This document shows positions 25,057 to 33,519 of a stretch of DNA of 36,520 nucleotides, one piece after another. Source of the DNA: Alphaproteobacteria bacterium (GTDB lineage: Bacteria; Pseudomonadota; Alphaproteobacteria; Rhodobacterales; Rhodobacteraceae). The DNA is taken from NCBI GenBank assembly GCA_030426685.1, contig JAUHYC010000036.1, positions 1 through 36,520 on the forward strand. The letters run 5' to 3'. The stretch's first letter is position 1; every line of letters begins with the position of its first letter. A model generated the notes under the pieces. The model saw only the letters and a list, made by a program, of their open reading frames with translations. It searched no databases and was not told the DNA's origin. Both the position numbers and the translations under genes were made by a program.

Positions 25057-27060
25057 ATGGCGCTGGCTTTGGGGGTAGATACGGGCGGAACCTACACGGA
25101 TGCGGTGCTGATCCGGGATGAGCGCGAGGTTGTCGCCTCGGCCAAGTCCCTGACCACGCGTGCGGATCTGGCGATTGGTGTCGGGCGTGCGATTTCTGCG
25201 GTGCTGGAAGCGGCTCAGGTCAAGCCCGATCAGATCGGATTGGCATCGTTGTCCACCACTTTGGCCACCAATGCATTGGTCGAAGGGCAAGGTGGTCGAG
25301 TTGCGCTGATCTATGTCGGGTTTCGGGAAAGCGATCTGGATAAGCATGGATTGCGGGAGGCGCTGAAAGGTGATCCGGCTTTGGTACTTGCAGGAGGCCA
25401 CAATCATGCGGGTGGTGAAGCGGCACCATTGGATATCGCAGGTCTAGAGGCTTTTTTAGACTCACATTCAGGTATTTCAGGCTATGCGGTTGCGGCGCAG
25501 TTCGCCACCAGAAACCCTGCGCATGAATTGGAAGTGGCGCGGGTTATTTCCGAGCGAACCGGTATTCCCGTGACCTGCTCTCATCATCTGTCCGCCAAGC
25601 TGAACGGGCCGAAACGGGCGGTTACGGCGGTGCTCAATGCGCGGTTGATCGGGATGATCGACCGGTTGATCGGGCGGGCGCAGGATCAGCTGAGTGTACA
25701 AGGCATCACCGCGCCGATGATGGTCGTGCGCGGTGATGGCGCGCTGATGAGCGCTGAACAGGCGCGGGAGCGCCCGATAGAAACGATCCTGAGCGGCCCT
25801 GCCGCGTCGATTGTTGGCGCGTGCTGGTTGACGGATTCTGAGAATGCTCTGGTTTCCGATATCGGTGGCACCACCACAGATGTGGCCTTGATCCGGGATG
25901 GAAAGCCAGCGATTGATCCGGCAGGTGCTCAGGTGGGTGGTTTCCGAACCATGGTTGAGGCGGTTGCGATGCGGACCCATGGTTTGGGTGGCGACAGTCA
26001 GGTGCACGTGGTTACAGAAGGCTTGGGTGGCGGTGTCTTTCTTGGGCCGCGCCGGGTGTTGCCGGTGTCGCTGATTGCGTCAGAGGCTCCGGAAGTGGTG
26101 CACTCAGCCCTGGATGCGCAGCTACGGGCCACGACCGTGGGAGAACATGACACGAGATTTGCCCGGCGCGTGCCCGGCATCCCTGCTGATGGCGTTGGCG
26201 TGCGTGAAACCACATTGTTGGAACGGCTGGAAGACCGGGTCCTGCCGCTGAGCGCGTTGTTGCAGACCCGGATGGAGCATGGCGCGCTGAACCGTCTCGT
26301 GGATCGCGGGATCGTACAGGTTTCAGGCGTCACGCCATCGGATGCCAGCCATGTTTTGGGGCGGCTTGAGGATTGGGATGGCTCGGCTGCGGATAAAGCG
26401 CTGGAACTGATGGCGCGTAAGCGGGTCGGGTCCGGGGATCGGTTGGCGCAAACGCCCGAAGCGCTGGCGCGTATCATCGTGGATCAGTTGACGGAACAAA
26501 CAACTATAACCTTATTAGAGACTGCTTTTGCCGAAGAAACAGAGGGATTTGGCATATCGGCCAAAGAACTGGCGCGGCATATCTTAACGCAACGCGGGCT
26601 GGCAAAGCATCGCGGATTGCTGGCCTTGGATGCGGCGTTGAATGTGGATGTTGTGGGCCTTGGGGCATCGGCCCCAAGCTACTATCCGGCGGTCGGAGAG
26701 CGGTTGCATCGCAACATGATCCTGCCGGAGCACGCGGGTGTTGCCAACGCCATCGGTGCGGTTGTCGGGCGTCTGACCTTGCGCCGAACCGGATCGGTCA
26801 CCTCACCGGCAGAGGGTCGGTATCGGGTGCATCTGGAAGAAGGACCACAGGATTTCTCGGATTCCGATGCTGCGCTGAACGCGCTTGAGGCCGCATTGCG
26901 CGGTGAGGCCGAAGGTGCCGTGCGCGACGCCGGGGCCGAAAATATCCGGATCACAGTCGACCGCGATATCCGCACCGCCCGCATTGAGGCGCAGGAGGTT
27001 TTCGTCGAGGCGCTGATCACGGTTGAGGCCAGCGGAAGGCCACGCGTGGCGGTCGGGTAG
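25057..27060 (+). CDS. Hydantoinase/oxoprolinase family ATPase (HyuA type), no HyuB partner
   Basis: A 667-residue protein. ATG 25057 is preferred over ATG 25045 because GGAGG lies 5 nt upstream of it and the sequence then opens directly with the phosphate-binding motif GVDTGGTYTDAVL. The N-terminal half contains the Hydantoinase A N domain. A second nucleotide-binding motif, SDIGGTTTDVALI, and then AMRTHGLGGDS mark the HyuA core. Members hydrolyse ATP to open 5-oxoproline or hydantoin rings, usually with a HyuB subunit encoded next to HyuA. Here the neighbours are queG and msrA, so the substrate is not predictable. A hairpin overlaps its stop codon. Confidence 0.85.
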   Translation: MALALGVDTGGTYTDAVLIRDEREVVASAKSLTTRADLAIGVGRAISAVLEAAQVKPDQIGLASLSTTLATNALVEGQGGRVALIYVGFRESDLDKHGLREALKGDPALVLAGGHNHAGGEAAPLDIAGLEAFLDSHSGISGYAVAAQFATRNPAHELEVARVISERTGIPVTCSHHLSAKLNGPKRAVTAVLNARLIGMIDRLIGRAQDQLSVQGITAPMMVVRGDGALMSAEQARERPIETILSGPAASIVGACWLTDSENALVSDIGGTTTDVALIRDGKPAIDPAGAQVGGFRTMVEAVAMRTHGLGGDSQVHVVTEGLGGGVFLGPRRVLPVSLIASEAPEVVHSALDAQLRATTVGEHDTRFARRVPGIPADGVGVRETTLLERLEDRVLPLSALLQTRMEHGALNRLVDRGIVQVSGVTPSDASHVLGRLEDWDGSAADKALELMARKRVGSGDRLAQTPEALARIIVDQLTEQTTITLLETAFAEETEGFGISAKELARHILTQRGLAKHRGLLALDAALNVDVVGLGASAPSYYPAVGERLHRNMILPEHAGVANAIGAVVGRLTLRRTGSVTSPAEGRYRVHLEEGPQDFSDSDAALNALEAALRGEAEGAVRDAGAENIRITVDRDIRTARIEAQEVFVEALITVEASGRPRVAVG

Positions 27061-27079
27061 CCCCCCGCGGGGCTACCCG
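27054..27079. terminator. Hairpin overlapping the HyuA-type gene stop
   Basis: CGGGTAGCCCC (27054-27064) and GGGGCTACCCG (27069-27079) form a perfect 11-bp stem with a 4-nt loop. The left arm contains the TAG stop. No T-run follows on either strand. It sits between convergent genes, so it may act as a barrier for both. Confidence 0.55.
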
Positions 27080-27084
27080 AGCAT

Positions 27085-27597
27085 TTACTCCGCCGCGCTT
27101 GAGCGTTTGGGCAACACCCAATCCGGGCGGGGGAAGTGGCAGGTATAGCCGTTCGGGATACGCTCCAGATAATCCTGGTGCTCGGGCTCGGCCTCCCAGA
27201 AATCACCGACGGGCTCGACCTCGGTCACGGCTTTGCCGGGCCAAAGGCCGCTGGCATTCACATCGGCTATTGTATCCTCAGCTACCTGTTTTTGGGCGTC
27301 GTCCACATAGTAGATGGCCGAGCGATAGCTCATGCCGCGGTCATTGCCCTGACGGTTCAGGGTGGTGGGATCGTGGATCTGGAAGAAAAATTCCAGCAGG
27401 TCGCGATAGGTGATTTGGGCCGGGTCGAACCAGATCTCGATCCCTTCGGCATGGGTGCCATGGTTGCGATAAGTGGCATTGGGTACATCGCCACCGGTAT
27501 AGCCGACGCGGGTTCGGTTTACGCCGGGCAGATTGCGGATCAGGTCCTGCATGCCCCAAAAGCAGCCACCGGCCAGAACGGCACGTTCATCGGTCAT
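27085..27597 (-). CDS. msrA: Peptide methionine-S-sulfoxide reductase
   Basis: A 170-residue MsrA with the catalytic Cys at C12 in [11 protein letters not shown] and the family block [12 protein letters not shown] followed by [18 protein letters not shown]. It repairs the S form of methionine sulfoxide in proteins, using thioredoxin for recycling. Its ATG overlaps the msrB stop (shared bases ATGA on the minus strand), so the two are translated as a coupled pair. There is no signal peptide; it acts in the cytoplasm. Confidence 0.95.
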   Translation of the reverse strand: MTDERAVLAGGCFWGMQDLIRNLPGVNRTRVGYTGGDVPNATYRNHGTHAEGIEIWFDPAQITYRDLLEFFFQIHDPTTLNRQGNDRGMSYRSAIYYVDDAQKQVAEDTIADVNASGLWPGKAVTEVEPVGDFWEAEPEHQDYLERIPNGYTCHFPRPDWVLPKRSSAAE

Positions 27598-28043
27598 CAG
27601 ATATCCTCCACATGGATCAGGTAATCGCCATAGCCTTCGGCCTCCATCTCGTCGCGATGGATGAACCTTAGCGAGGCGGAATTGATGCAGTAGCGCATCC
27701 CACCCTGGTCGCGCGGGCCATCGGGGAACACGTGGCCCAGATGGCTGTCCCCGTGTTTTGAGCGGACCTCGGTCCGGATCATGCCCAAGGTACGATCTTC
27801 GAACTCTTCCACATGCTCATGAACGATGGGTTTGGTGAAGCTGGGCCAGCCACAACCGGATTCATATTTGTGGGTCGAGGCAAACAGCGGCTCGCCCGAG
27901 ACGATATCCACGTAAATGCCCGGTTCCTTGTTGTTCAACAGTTTGCCGGTGCCCGGACGTTCGGTTCCGCTGCGCTGAGTGACGTGAAATTCTTCGGGTG
28001 AGAGGGCCGCAATGACCTCGGGGTCTTTGGTATATCGGGACAT
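27597..28043 (-). CDS. msrB: Peptide methionine-R-sulfoxide reductase
   Basis: A 148-residue MsrB. The catalytic Cys is C119 in [14 protein letters not shown] and the likely resolving Cys is C64 in [10 protein letters not shown]. The two CxxC zinc pairs found in many MsrB proteins are absent, so this is the zinc-free form. It reduces the R form of methionine sulfoxide, complementing the msrA product encoded just downstream. A ribosome site GGAGG is visible upstream on the minus strand. It is divergent from the glutathione peroxidase gene. Confidence 0.95.
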   Translation of the reverse strand: MSRYTKDPEVIAALSPEEFHVTQRSGTERPGTGKLLNNKEPGIYVDIVSGEPLFASTHKYESGCGWPSFTKPIVHEHVEEFEDRTLGMIRTEVRSKHGDSHLGHVFPDGPRDQGGMRYCINSASLRFIHRDEMEAEGYGDYLIHVEDI

Positions 28044-28186
28044 GGATCCTCCGGTGTTGGACTGGTGGTGTACTATTTGTGCACATCCGCTGGGAAATCA
28101 AAATCATATTTCATTCGGATCGCGGGACTGTGCGGGTGATCTGAAAAGCCGCTGATCGCGTATATTAGGAAACAGGAGGGAAAAAG

Positions 28187-28708
28187 ATGTTCCGTATGGC
28201 TCTGTTGACTGCCCTAATCGTGCTCGCGAAAGTTGCTCAGGCCGCGCCAGTGACTGGTGAGTTTGCTTCGATTGACGGGGGAACTCTGTCCTTGGAAGAC
28301 TGGCGAGGGCAGCCTGTACTTGTGGTCAACACCGCCTCCCTTTGCGGGTTTACCGGACAATACTCAGAACTGCAGAATCTGTACGAGGCTTATGAGGACC
28401 GTGGGTTGGTTGTTTTGGCGGTCCCGTCGAATTCGTTCAATCAGGAGTTGGAAACGGCCGAAGAGGTCAAGGAATTCTGTGAGTTCAACTATGACCTGAC
28501 GCTGCCGATGACCGATATCACTGAAGTTAAAGGGCCCAACGCTCACCCGTTCTATAAAGCGGTCGCGGCTGAAGCGGGTTTTGTACCCAGCTGGAACTTC
28601 AACAAGATCCTCATCGGCCCAAAAGGCACTGTCGTCGCCACCTATGGGTCGGGCACCAAGCCCAATGCACCTAAGCTGATCAATCAGATTGAGGCGTTGC
28701 TGCGCTGA
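28187..28708 (+). CDS. Exported glutathione peroxidase-family protein
   Basis: A 173-residue thioredoxin-fold peroxidase with a Sec signal peptide (residues 1-19, cut after AQA), so it works in the periplasm. The catalytic Cys is C53 in NTASLCGFT and the Trp-Asn pair is W136-N137 in SWNFNKILI. The Gln normally found in the family's NQF block is Ser here (S83, VPSNSFNQEL), so the classical catalytic tetrad is incomplete. Another Cys at C98 (EFCEF) may resolve the disulfide, making thioredoxin-type recycling plausible. GGAGG lies 8 nt before the ATG. Its 3' end overlaps the convergent EamA gene by 25 nt. Confidence 0.88.
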   Translation: MFRMALLTALIVLAKVAQAAPVTGEFASIDGGTLSLEDWRGQPVLVVNTASLCGFTGQYSELQNLYEAYEDRGLVVLAVPSNSFNQELETAEEVKEFCEFNYDLTLPMTDITEVKGPNAHPFYKAVAAEAGFVPSWNFNKILIGPKGTVVATYGSGTKPNAPKLINQIEALLR

Positions 28709-29571
28709 ACAGGTTGGCGCGACAACTGCACGGCCAGGATGCCCAATGTGGTGACCAGAACTCCAATCAGATCGAGCGGGCCGAGTTTCTCACCCAGCAA
28801 GATGGCGGCAATGGTCACGCCAAAGACCGGATTGAGAAAGTGAAATGTCGCAGCCCGCGTGGCACCGATACGATCCAGCAGCAGAAACCAGATCAGCGTC
28901 GCCAGCAGGCCTGGGAACAGGGTCGTGTAGGTAAAGGCCAGCACAAAAGGCAGAGTGGCGTTGAGGTGGATCGTCTCAAACATCGGCGCGGCCGCAAACA
29001 GCACAGCAGAGCCGACCAGCATCTGCAGCCCGACCACCATCATGAAATTGCCACCCGATGTCGCACCCCGCACAGCCAGCGTGGCAAATGTCAGCGCCAG
29101 CGCACCGAGTCCGCACAGCGCGACGCCAAACAGATCCACACCAGCGCTGATCCGACTGCTCATGATCAAGGCGACACCGGCAAATCCACCCATCAGCCCG
29201 ATAACGCCCAAAGGGCGCAGCCTCTCACCCAGCAGCGCCCATGCTGCCAGTGCCACCAATAGAGGCATTGTTGAAGCGATTATTGCGGCGACCGAAGCCT
29301 CGACCGTTTGCATGGCATAGAAATTCAGACCCAGATAAAGGGCATTCTGGCAAATACCGAAGACGATCGTAGCCTTCCATTGTCTGCGCGACAGATGCCA
29401 GCTTTGCCCCATGATCCGCGCGATCGTCACACCCAATATGCCCGAGATCAGAAACCTCAGTGCCAGTGAAAACAGAGGTGAGGCATCCGCCACAATGATC
29501 CGGGCCGAGGTAAAAGCCGATGACCAGATCAGGGCAAAGACGAGCCCCATGGCGATGGCGCGCAGATCCAT
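28684..29571 (-). CDS. EamA/DMT-family transporter
   Basis: A 295-residue inner-membrane protein with about ten helices arranged as two EamA repeats. ATG 29571 (MDLRAIAMGLVFALIWSSAF) is preferred over an upstream ATG at 29616 because AAGGA lies 8 nt before it and the upstream 15 residues are polar. Typical motifs include WSSAFTSARI in helix 1 and AAILLGEKLGPLDLIGVLV near the end. The family exports amino acids, nucleotides or other metabolites; substrate unknown. It lies downstream of the HU gene on the same strand. Confidence 0.87.
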   Translation of the reverse strand: MDLRAIAMGLVFALIWSSAFTSARIIVADASPLFSLALRFLISGILGVTIARIMGQSWHLSRRQWKATIVFGICQNALYLGLNFYAMQTVEASVAAIIASTMPLLVALAAWALLGERLRPLGVIGLMGGFAGVALIMSSRISAGVDLFGVALCGLGALALTFATLAVRGATSGGNFMMVVGLQMLVGSAVLFAAAPMFETIHLNATLPFVLAFTYTTLFPGLLATLIWFLLLDRIGATRAATFHFLNPVFGVTIAAILLGEKLGPLDLIGVLVTTLGILAVQLSRQPVQRSNASI

Positions 29572-29627
29572 TTTTGGTTTCCTTGTGAACTCCGGGCGAC
29601 TGTCACAAGTTCTCAACCCGACCGCAA

Positions 29628-29658
29628 GAAGAAGGGGCCACCCGATGGTGACCCCTTC
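29628..29658 (-). terminator. Hairpin terminator after HU gene
   Basis: The arms 29631-29642 and 29647-29658 pair over 12 bp with one mismatch around a CGAT loop. On the minus strand they are followed by CTTCTTGC, which is moderately T-rich. It lies between the HU gene and the EamA gene. Confidence 0.6.
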
Positions 29659-29682
29659 GAACTTTTAACCAACGTTCGGCAA

Positions 29683-29970
29683 TTAGCCGTTAACGCTGTC
29701 TTTCAGCGCCTTGGCAATGGTCATTTTGACCACCTTGTCGGCTTCTTTCTTGAACTGCTCGCCGGTGGCGGGGTTGCGCACCATGCGCTCGGGGCGCTCA
29801 CGGCAGTAGATCTTGCCAACGCCGGGCAGGGTGACGGCGCCACCGGCCGAAACTTCGCGGGTGATCAGGCCGGTCATGGCCTCCAGCGCGGCATTTGCGG
29901 ATTTCTTGTCAGTTCCCATTTCCTCAGCGAGAGCAGCCACCAGCTGAGTCTTTGTCATAGGCTTTGCCAT
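29683..29970 (-). CDS. HU-family DNA-binding protein
   Basis: A 95-residue basic protein with the HU/IHF fold: an N-terminal helical pair (KTQLVAALAEEMGTDKKSANAALEAM) and a beta arm ending RNPATGEQF, with the DNA-intercalating Pro in RNP. It is a nucleoid protein that binds and bends DNA as a dimer. AAGGAGA precedes the ATG. The sequence near the arm (KIYCRERPERMV) contains a Cys not usual in enteric HU. It has its own promoter and terminator. Confidence 0.93.
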   Translation of the reverse strand: MAKPMTKTQLVAALAEEMGTDKKSANAALEAMTGLITREVSAGGAVTLPGVGKIYCRERPERMVRNPATGEQFKKEADKVVKMTIAKALKDSVNG

Positions 29971-29995
29971 TTCTTGGTCTCCTTAACGTGCCCGA

Positions 29996-30024
29996 TCTAT
30001 AGGGCCTCACCGCGTAACTGTAAC
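29996..30024 (-). promoter_or_regulatory. Sigma-70 promoter for the HU gene
   Basis: On the minus strand GTTACA (30024-30019) is followed after exactly 17 nt by TATAGA (30001-29996), four of six matches in each element. It lies 26 nt before the HU ATG. Confidence 0.5.
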
Positions 30025-30065
30025 GGGATATTGTGGACGAACACAACGAATAGTAGCGCTGAAAA

Positions 30066-30084
30066 CCCCAAAAATAGGGGAAAA
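30066..30084 (-). terminator. Weak hairpin after amn
   Basis: CCCC and GGGG (30077-30080 and 30066-30069 on the minus strand) form a short 4-bp stem, followed by TTTTC in the direction of amn transcription. It lies 20 nt after the amn stop. The stem is short, so termination here is uncertain. Confidence 0.3.
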
Positions 30085-30100
30085 TCGTTGCTTTTTTGCT

Positions 30101-31564
30101 TCAGAGAAAGGCCGTTTCGTCGAACGAACGCAATTTCCGGCTGTGCAAACGCTCCAGCGGCATACCGCGTAGCTGTTCCATCGCGCGAATTCCGATCGCC
30201 AGATGGCGGCTGACCTGGGTTGTATAGAACGCCGAGGCCATACCGGGCAACTTCAATTCACCATGCAACGGCTTATCTGACACGCATAACAAGGTTCCGT
30301 AAGGAACGCGGAACCGGTAGCCATTTGCGGCAATCGTGGCGCTTTCCATATCCAGTGCAATAGCACGCGACTGGCTGAGCCGTTGAACCGGTCCGGATTG
30401 GTCGCGCAACTCCCAGTTTCGGTTGTCGACAGAGGCGACTGTGCCCGTACGCATGATCCGCTTCAGCTCATAGCCTTCCAGCTCGGTCACCTCAGCGACT
30501 GCCTGTTCCAACGCGACCTGAATTTCAGCCAGCGGCGGGATCGGCACCCAGACCGGCAAGTCGTCATCCAACACCTTGTCTTCGCGCAGATAGGCATGCG
30601 CCAGTACAAAATCGCCAAGCGCCTGTGTGTTGCGCAGCCCCGCGCAGTGCCCGACCATGAGCCAGGCATGCGGACGCAGAACTGCGATATGATCGGTGGC
30701 GGTTTTTGCGTTTGACGGCCCGACCCCGATATTGACCAATGTGATCCCCGATCCATCCGCCCGTTTAAGGTGATAGGTCGGCATCTGCGGCAGCTTCAAT
30801 GGCTGCTCGATGGCTGCTTTGGGGTCGGTGATCTCGGCATTCCCCGTAGAAACAAAGCTGATGTAGCCGCTGTCGGGGTCGGCCAGCTGAGTGCGAGCGT
30901 AGTTTTCGAACTCCGAGACGTAAAACTGATAGTTTGTAAACAGAACGTGGTTCTGGAAGTGGCTGGGATCGGTCGCAGTGTAGTGCGACAACCGGGCCAG
31001 CGAATAATCCACGCGCTGGGCGGTGAACAACGCCAACGGTCCCAGATCGGCTTCGGGATCATGGATGCCATTGACGATGTCGTCATTTGTAGTGGTCAGG
31101 TCAGGCACATCGAACACATCGCGCAGTGTGAACCCGGCGGCGCCCTGATGAGGTACGACCAGATCCGGGTTGTTGGCCACAGCAAAATGCACCGGGATCG
31201 GTGTGCTCGACGGACCGATCGTGACCGGTTGCTCGTGATTCTTGATCAGCAGTGCAATCTGCTGCGTCAGGTAAGACCGGAACAGGTCCGGGCGCGTGAC
31301 GGTCGTCGCGTGGGTGCCTGGTTCGGAAACGTGACCAAAGCTGAGCCGGCTGTCGACCTGCGCGTATGACGAGGTCTTGATGCGAATTTCCGGGTAATAG
31401 GCCCTATACCTTTCAGAAGGCGCGCCGTCGTTGATCACCCTGGCGAAGCTATCGCAGAGAAAGCCAGTTGCTTGCGCGTACAGCAGTTCCAACCGAGCGA
31501 CGGCGGCCTGTGGATCGGTGAATTGTTCCGGTGCCGGTGCATCGGGTGTTTGAATTATTGTCAT
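30101..31564 (-). CDS. amn: AMP nucleosidase
   Basis: A 487-residue protein matching AMP nucleosidase in length (E. coli about 484). It has an N-terminal regulatory domain and a C-terminal nucleoside phosphorylase-like catalytic domain, with blocks such as VNIGVGPSNAKTATDHIAVL, WLMVGHCAGLR and ALDMESATIAANGYRFRVPYGTLL; the last contains the Glu typical of nucleosidase active sites. It splits AMP into adenine and ribose 5-phosphate and so lowers the adenylate pool. Its ATG overlaps the ade stop (TCAT on the plus strand), so the two are translated together and the product adenine feeds directly to adenine deaminase. Confidence 0.93.
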   Translation of the reverse strand: MTIIQTPDAPAPEQFTDPQAAVARLELLYAQATGFLCDSFARVINDGAPSERYRAYYPEIRIKTSSYAQVDSRLSFGHVSEPGTHATTVTRPDLFRSYLTQQIALLIKNHEQPVTIGPSSTPIPVHFAVANNPDLVVPHQGAAGFTLRDVFDVPDLTTTNDDIVNGIHDPEADLGPLALFTAQRVDYSLARLSHYTATDPSHFQNHVLFTNYQFYVSEFENYARTQLADPDSGYISFVSTGNAEITDPKAAIEQPLKLPQMPTYHLKRADGSGITLVNIGVGPSNAKTATDHIAVLRPHAWLMVGHCAGLRNTQALGDFVLAHAYLREDKVLDDDLPVWVPIPPLAEIQVALEQAVAEVTELEGYELKRIMRTGTVASVDNRNWELRDQSGPVQRLSQSRAIALDMESATIAANGYRFRVPYGTLLCVSDKPLHGELKLPGMASAFYTTQVSRHLAIGIRAMEQLRGMPLERLHSRKLRSFDETAFL

Positions 31565-33363
31565 GCAAGGGGTTCCAGAAGGTCGATCTTTTCAAAAGTG
31601 CGCACATCCACCAGCCCAAGGTCGGATATCCGCAGTTCGGGGATCACGACCAATGCCAGCAGGGAGTGCTGCATATAAGCGTTGTTGAGCTGACAGCCAC
31701 AGGCTTTCATCGCCTCAGCCATCTGCTCAGCCTTGGCGGCCACTTCCGCAGCCGGGCTATCTGACATCAGGCCTGCGATGGGCAGTTCGACCAGTGCCAG
31801 TTCCTCTCCATCGCGGAACACGGTGATGCCACCGCCCACCTCGGCCAGCCGGTTTGCCGCCAGTGCCATTTGCGCGCGGTCGGTACCCACCACGATCATG
31901 TGGTGGCTGTCATGCGCCACGGTCGAGGCCATGGCCATCCGACCCTGGTATCCAAAGCCCGAGACAAAGGCATTGGTCACGCCACCTGTGGCGCGGTGGC
32001 GTTCAACCAGCGCAATCTGGCAGACATCTCCGTCACCTTCGACGAGGCCTTCGATGATGGGCAATTCCGCCTTCAACGCCTGTGTCGGGGCCTGGTTTTC
32101 AACCACCCCGATCACGTTAGCCCTGACCCGGTTTGCCCCGGCCGGGGCCGCGATCTCAAAGTCGGTTGAGGTTAGCGCATGGCCCAAATGTACCGTGTTT
32201 CGCGCCTTGGAAGGCCAATTGAGATGCGGGCAGTCAACTGTTGCGATCCCGTTCTCGGCCACGATCTGGCCGCGTGCAATGACGCTTTCGACGGGCAGAT
32301 CCGTCAGATCCGAACTCAGGATGATATCCGCGCGCCGACCGGGGGTGATCGAACCGATTTCACGCTCGAGCCCGAAATGGGTCGCGGTGTTGATTGTTGC
32401 CATCTGCAATGCAATCAGCGGGTCGCAACCGCAGGCGATCGCATGGCGCACCACACGGTTCATGTGGCCCTCATTGACCAGCGTGCCCGAGTGGCAATCA
32501 TCGGTGCACAGGATGAAGTTTCTCGGGTCCAGCCCCTTTTGGGTCACAGCGGTGATCTGGCTTTCCACATCATACCAGGCCGAGCCCAGCCGCATCATTG
32601 ACCGCATCCCCTGACGCACGCGCGCGATGGCATCGGCCTCGCAAGTGCCTTCGTGATCATCGGCAGGCCCACCTGCCACGTAAGCCGAAAAATCAGACCC
32701 TAAATCAGGCGAAGCATAATGCCCGCCAACGGTTTTGCCTGCCCGCTGTGTGGCCGCAATCTCGGCCAGCATTTTTGGGTCGCCATGGATCACACCGGGA
32801 AAGTTCATCATCTCGCCCAGCCCGATGATGCCCGGCCAGGACATTGCCTCGGCCACATCCTCGGCGGTGATTTCGTATCCCGTGGTCTCCAGACCGGGGG
32901 CAGACGGCGCGCAGGAGGGCATCTGGGTGAAAATGTTCACCGGCTGCATAAGCGCTTCGTCATGCATCAGGCGCACGCCTTCAAGGCCCAGCACATTGGC
33001 AATCTCATGCGGATCGGTGAACATGGATGTGGTGCCATGCGGGATCACCGCACGGGCGAACTCAGCAGGTGTCAGCATCCCCGATTCGATATGCATATGA
33101 GCATCGCACAATCCGGGGATCATATAGCGCCCTTGCGCCTCGATGATCTGCGTCTCGGGTCCGATGCAATGGGAGGCGTCAGCGCCAACAAAGGCAACAC
33201 GACCAGCGGCGATGGCCACATCATGATCGGGCAGAATCTCACGGCTGTGCACATTCACCCAAATCCCGCCACGGATCACCATATCCGCAGCCTCACGGCC
33301 TGCAGCGACAGAGATAAGGCGGGAGGCGGTATCGGGCCAGTTTGGGAAGGGAGTGTATTCCAT
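31561..33363 (-). CDS. ade: Adenine deaminase
   Basis: A 600-residue amidohydrolase of the Ade type. The metal-binding HxH is H89-x-H91 in GLCDAHMHIESGMLTPAEF, followed by HGTTSMFTDPHEIANVLG, CTDDCHSGTLVNEGHMN and the C-terminal Ade domain with VVGTDRAQMALAANRLAEVGGGITVF. It converts adenine to hypoxanthine and ammonia. It is first in the ade-amn operon. A 156-nt gap separates it from the LysR gene upstream on the same strand and probably contains its promoter. It is one of the longest members, about ten residues over E. coli Ade. Confidence 0.94.
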   Translation of the reverse strand: MEYTPFPNWPDTASRLISVAAGREAADMVIRGGIWVNVHSREILPDHDVAIAAGRVAFVGADASHCIGPETQIIEAQGRYMIPGLCDAHMHIESGMLTPAEFARAVIPHGTTSMFTDPHEIANVLGLEGVRLMHDEALMQPVNIFTQMPSCAPSAPGLETTGYEITAEDVAEAMSWPGIIGLGEMMNFPGVIHGDPKMLAEIAATQRAGKTVGGHYASPDLGSDFSAYVAGGPADDHEGTCEADAIARVRQGMRSMMRLGSAWYDVESQITAVTQKGLDPRNFILCTDDCHSGTLVNEGHMNRVVRHAIACGCDPLIALQMATINTATHFGLEREIGSITPGRRADIILSSDLTDLPVESVIARGQIVAENGIATVDCPHLNWPSKARNTVHLGHALTSTDFEIAAPAGANRVRANVIGVVENQAPTQALKAELPIIEGLVEGDGDVCQIALVERHRATGGVTNAFVSGFGYQGRMAMASTVAHDSHHMIVVGTDRAQMALAANRLAEVGGGITVFRDGEELALVELPIAGLMSDSPAAEVAAKAEQMAEAMKACGCQLNNAYMQHSLLALVVIPELRISDLGLVDVRTFEKIDLLEPLA

Positions 33364-33502
33364 GGCTCAACTTTCCCGAATGTGGCAGAAGGTGCAACCC
33401 CTGCCGGCCAGGTATCACCAAATCATCACATTGCCCGTACCGCAGCGCGACAGCGCTGCCTGGCCCAACCAGAGCAGATGCTCCGAAGGAGCGTCGACGA
33501 TG

Positions 33503-33519
33503 GGCGGGAGCGGCCCGCC
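33503..33519 (-). terminator. Hairpin after the LysR gene
   Basis: GGCGGG (33503-33508) and CCCGCC (33514-33519) form a 6-bp GC stem with a 5-nt loop touching the LysR stop codon. No T-run follows, so it may be a processing or Rho-associated structure rather than an intrinsic terminator. Confidence 0.35.

Noticed and set aside
33480..33492. GCTCC/GGAGC hairpin upstream of ade
   Set aside because: Five-bp stem with 3-nt loop is too short to mean much without supporting evidence.
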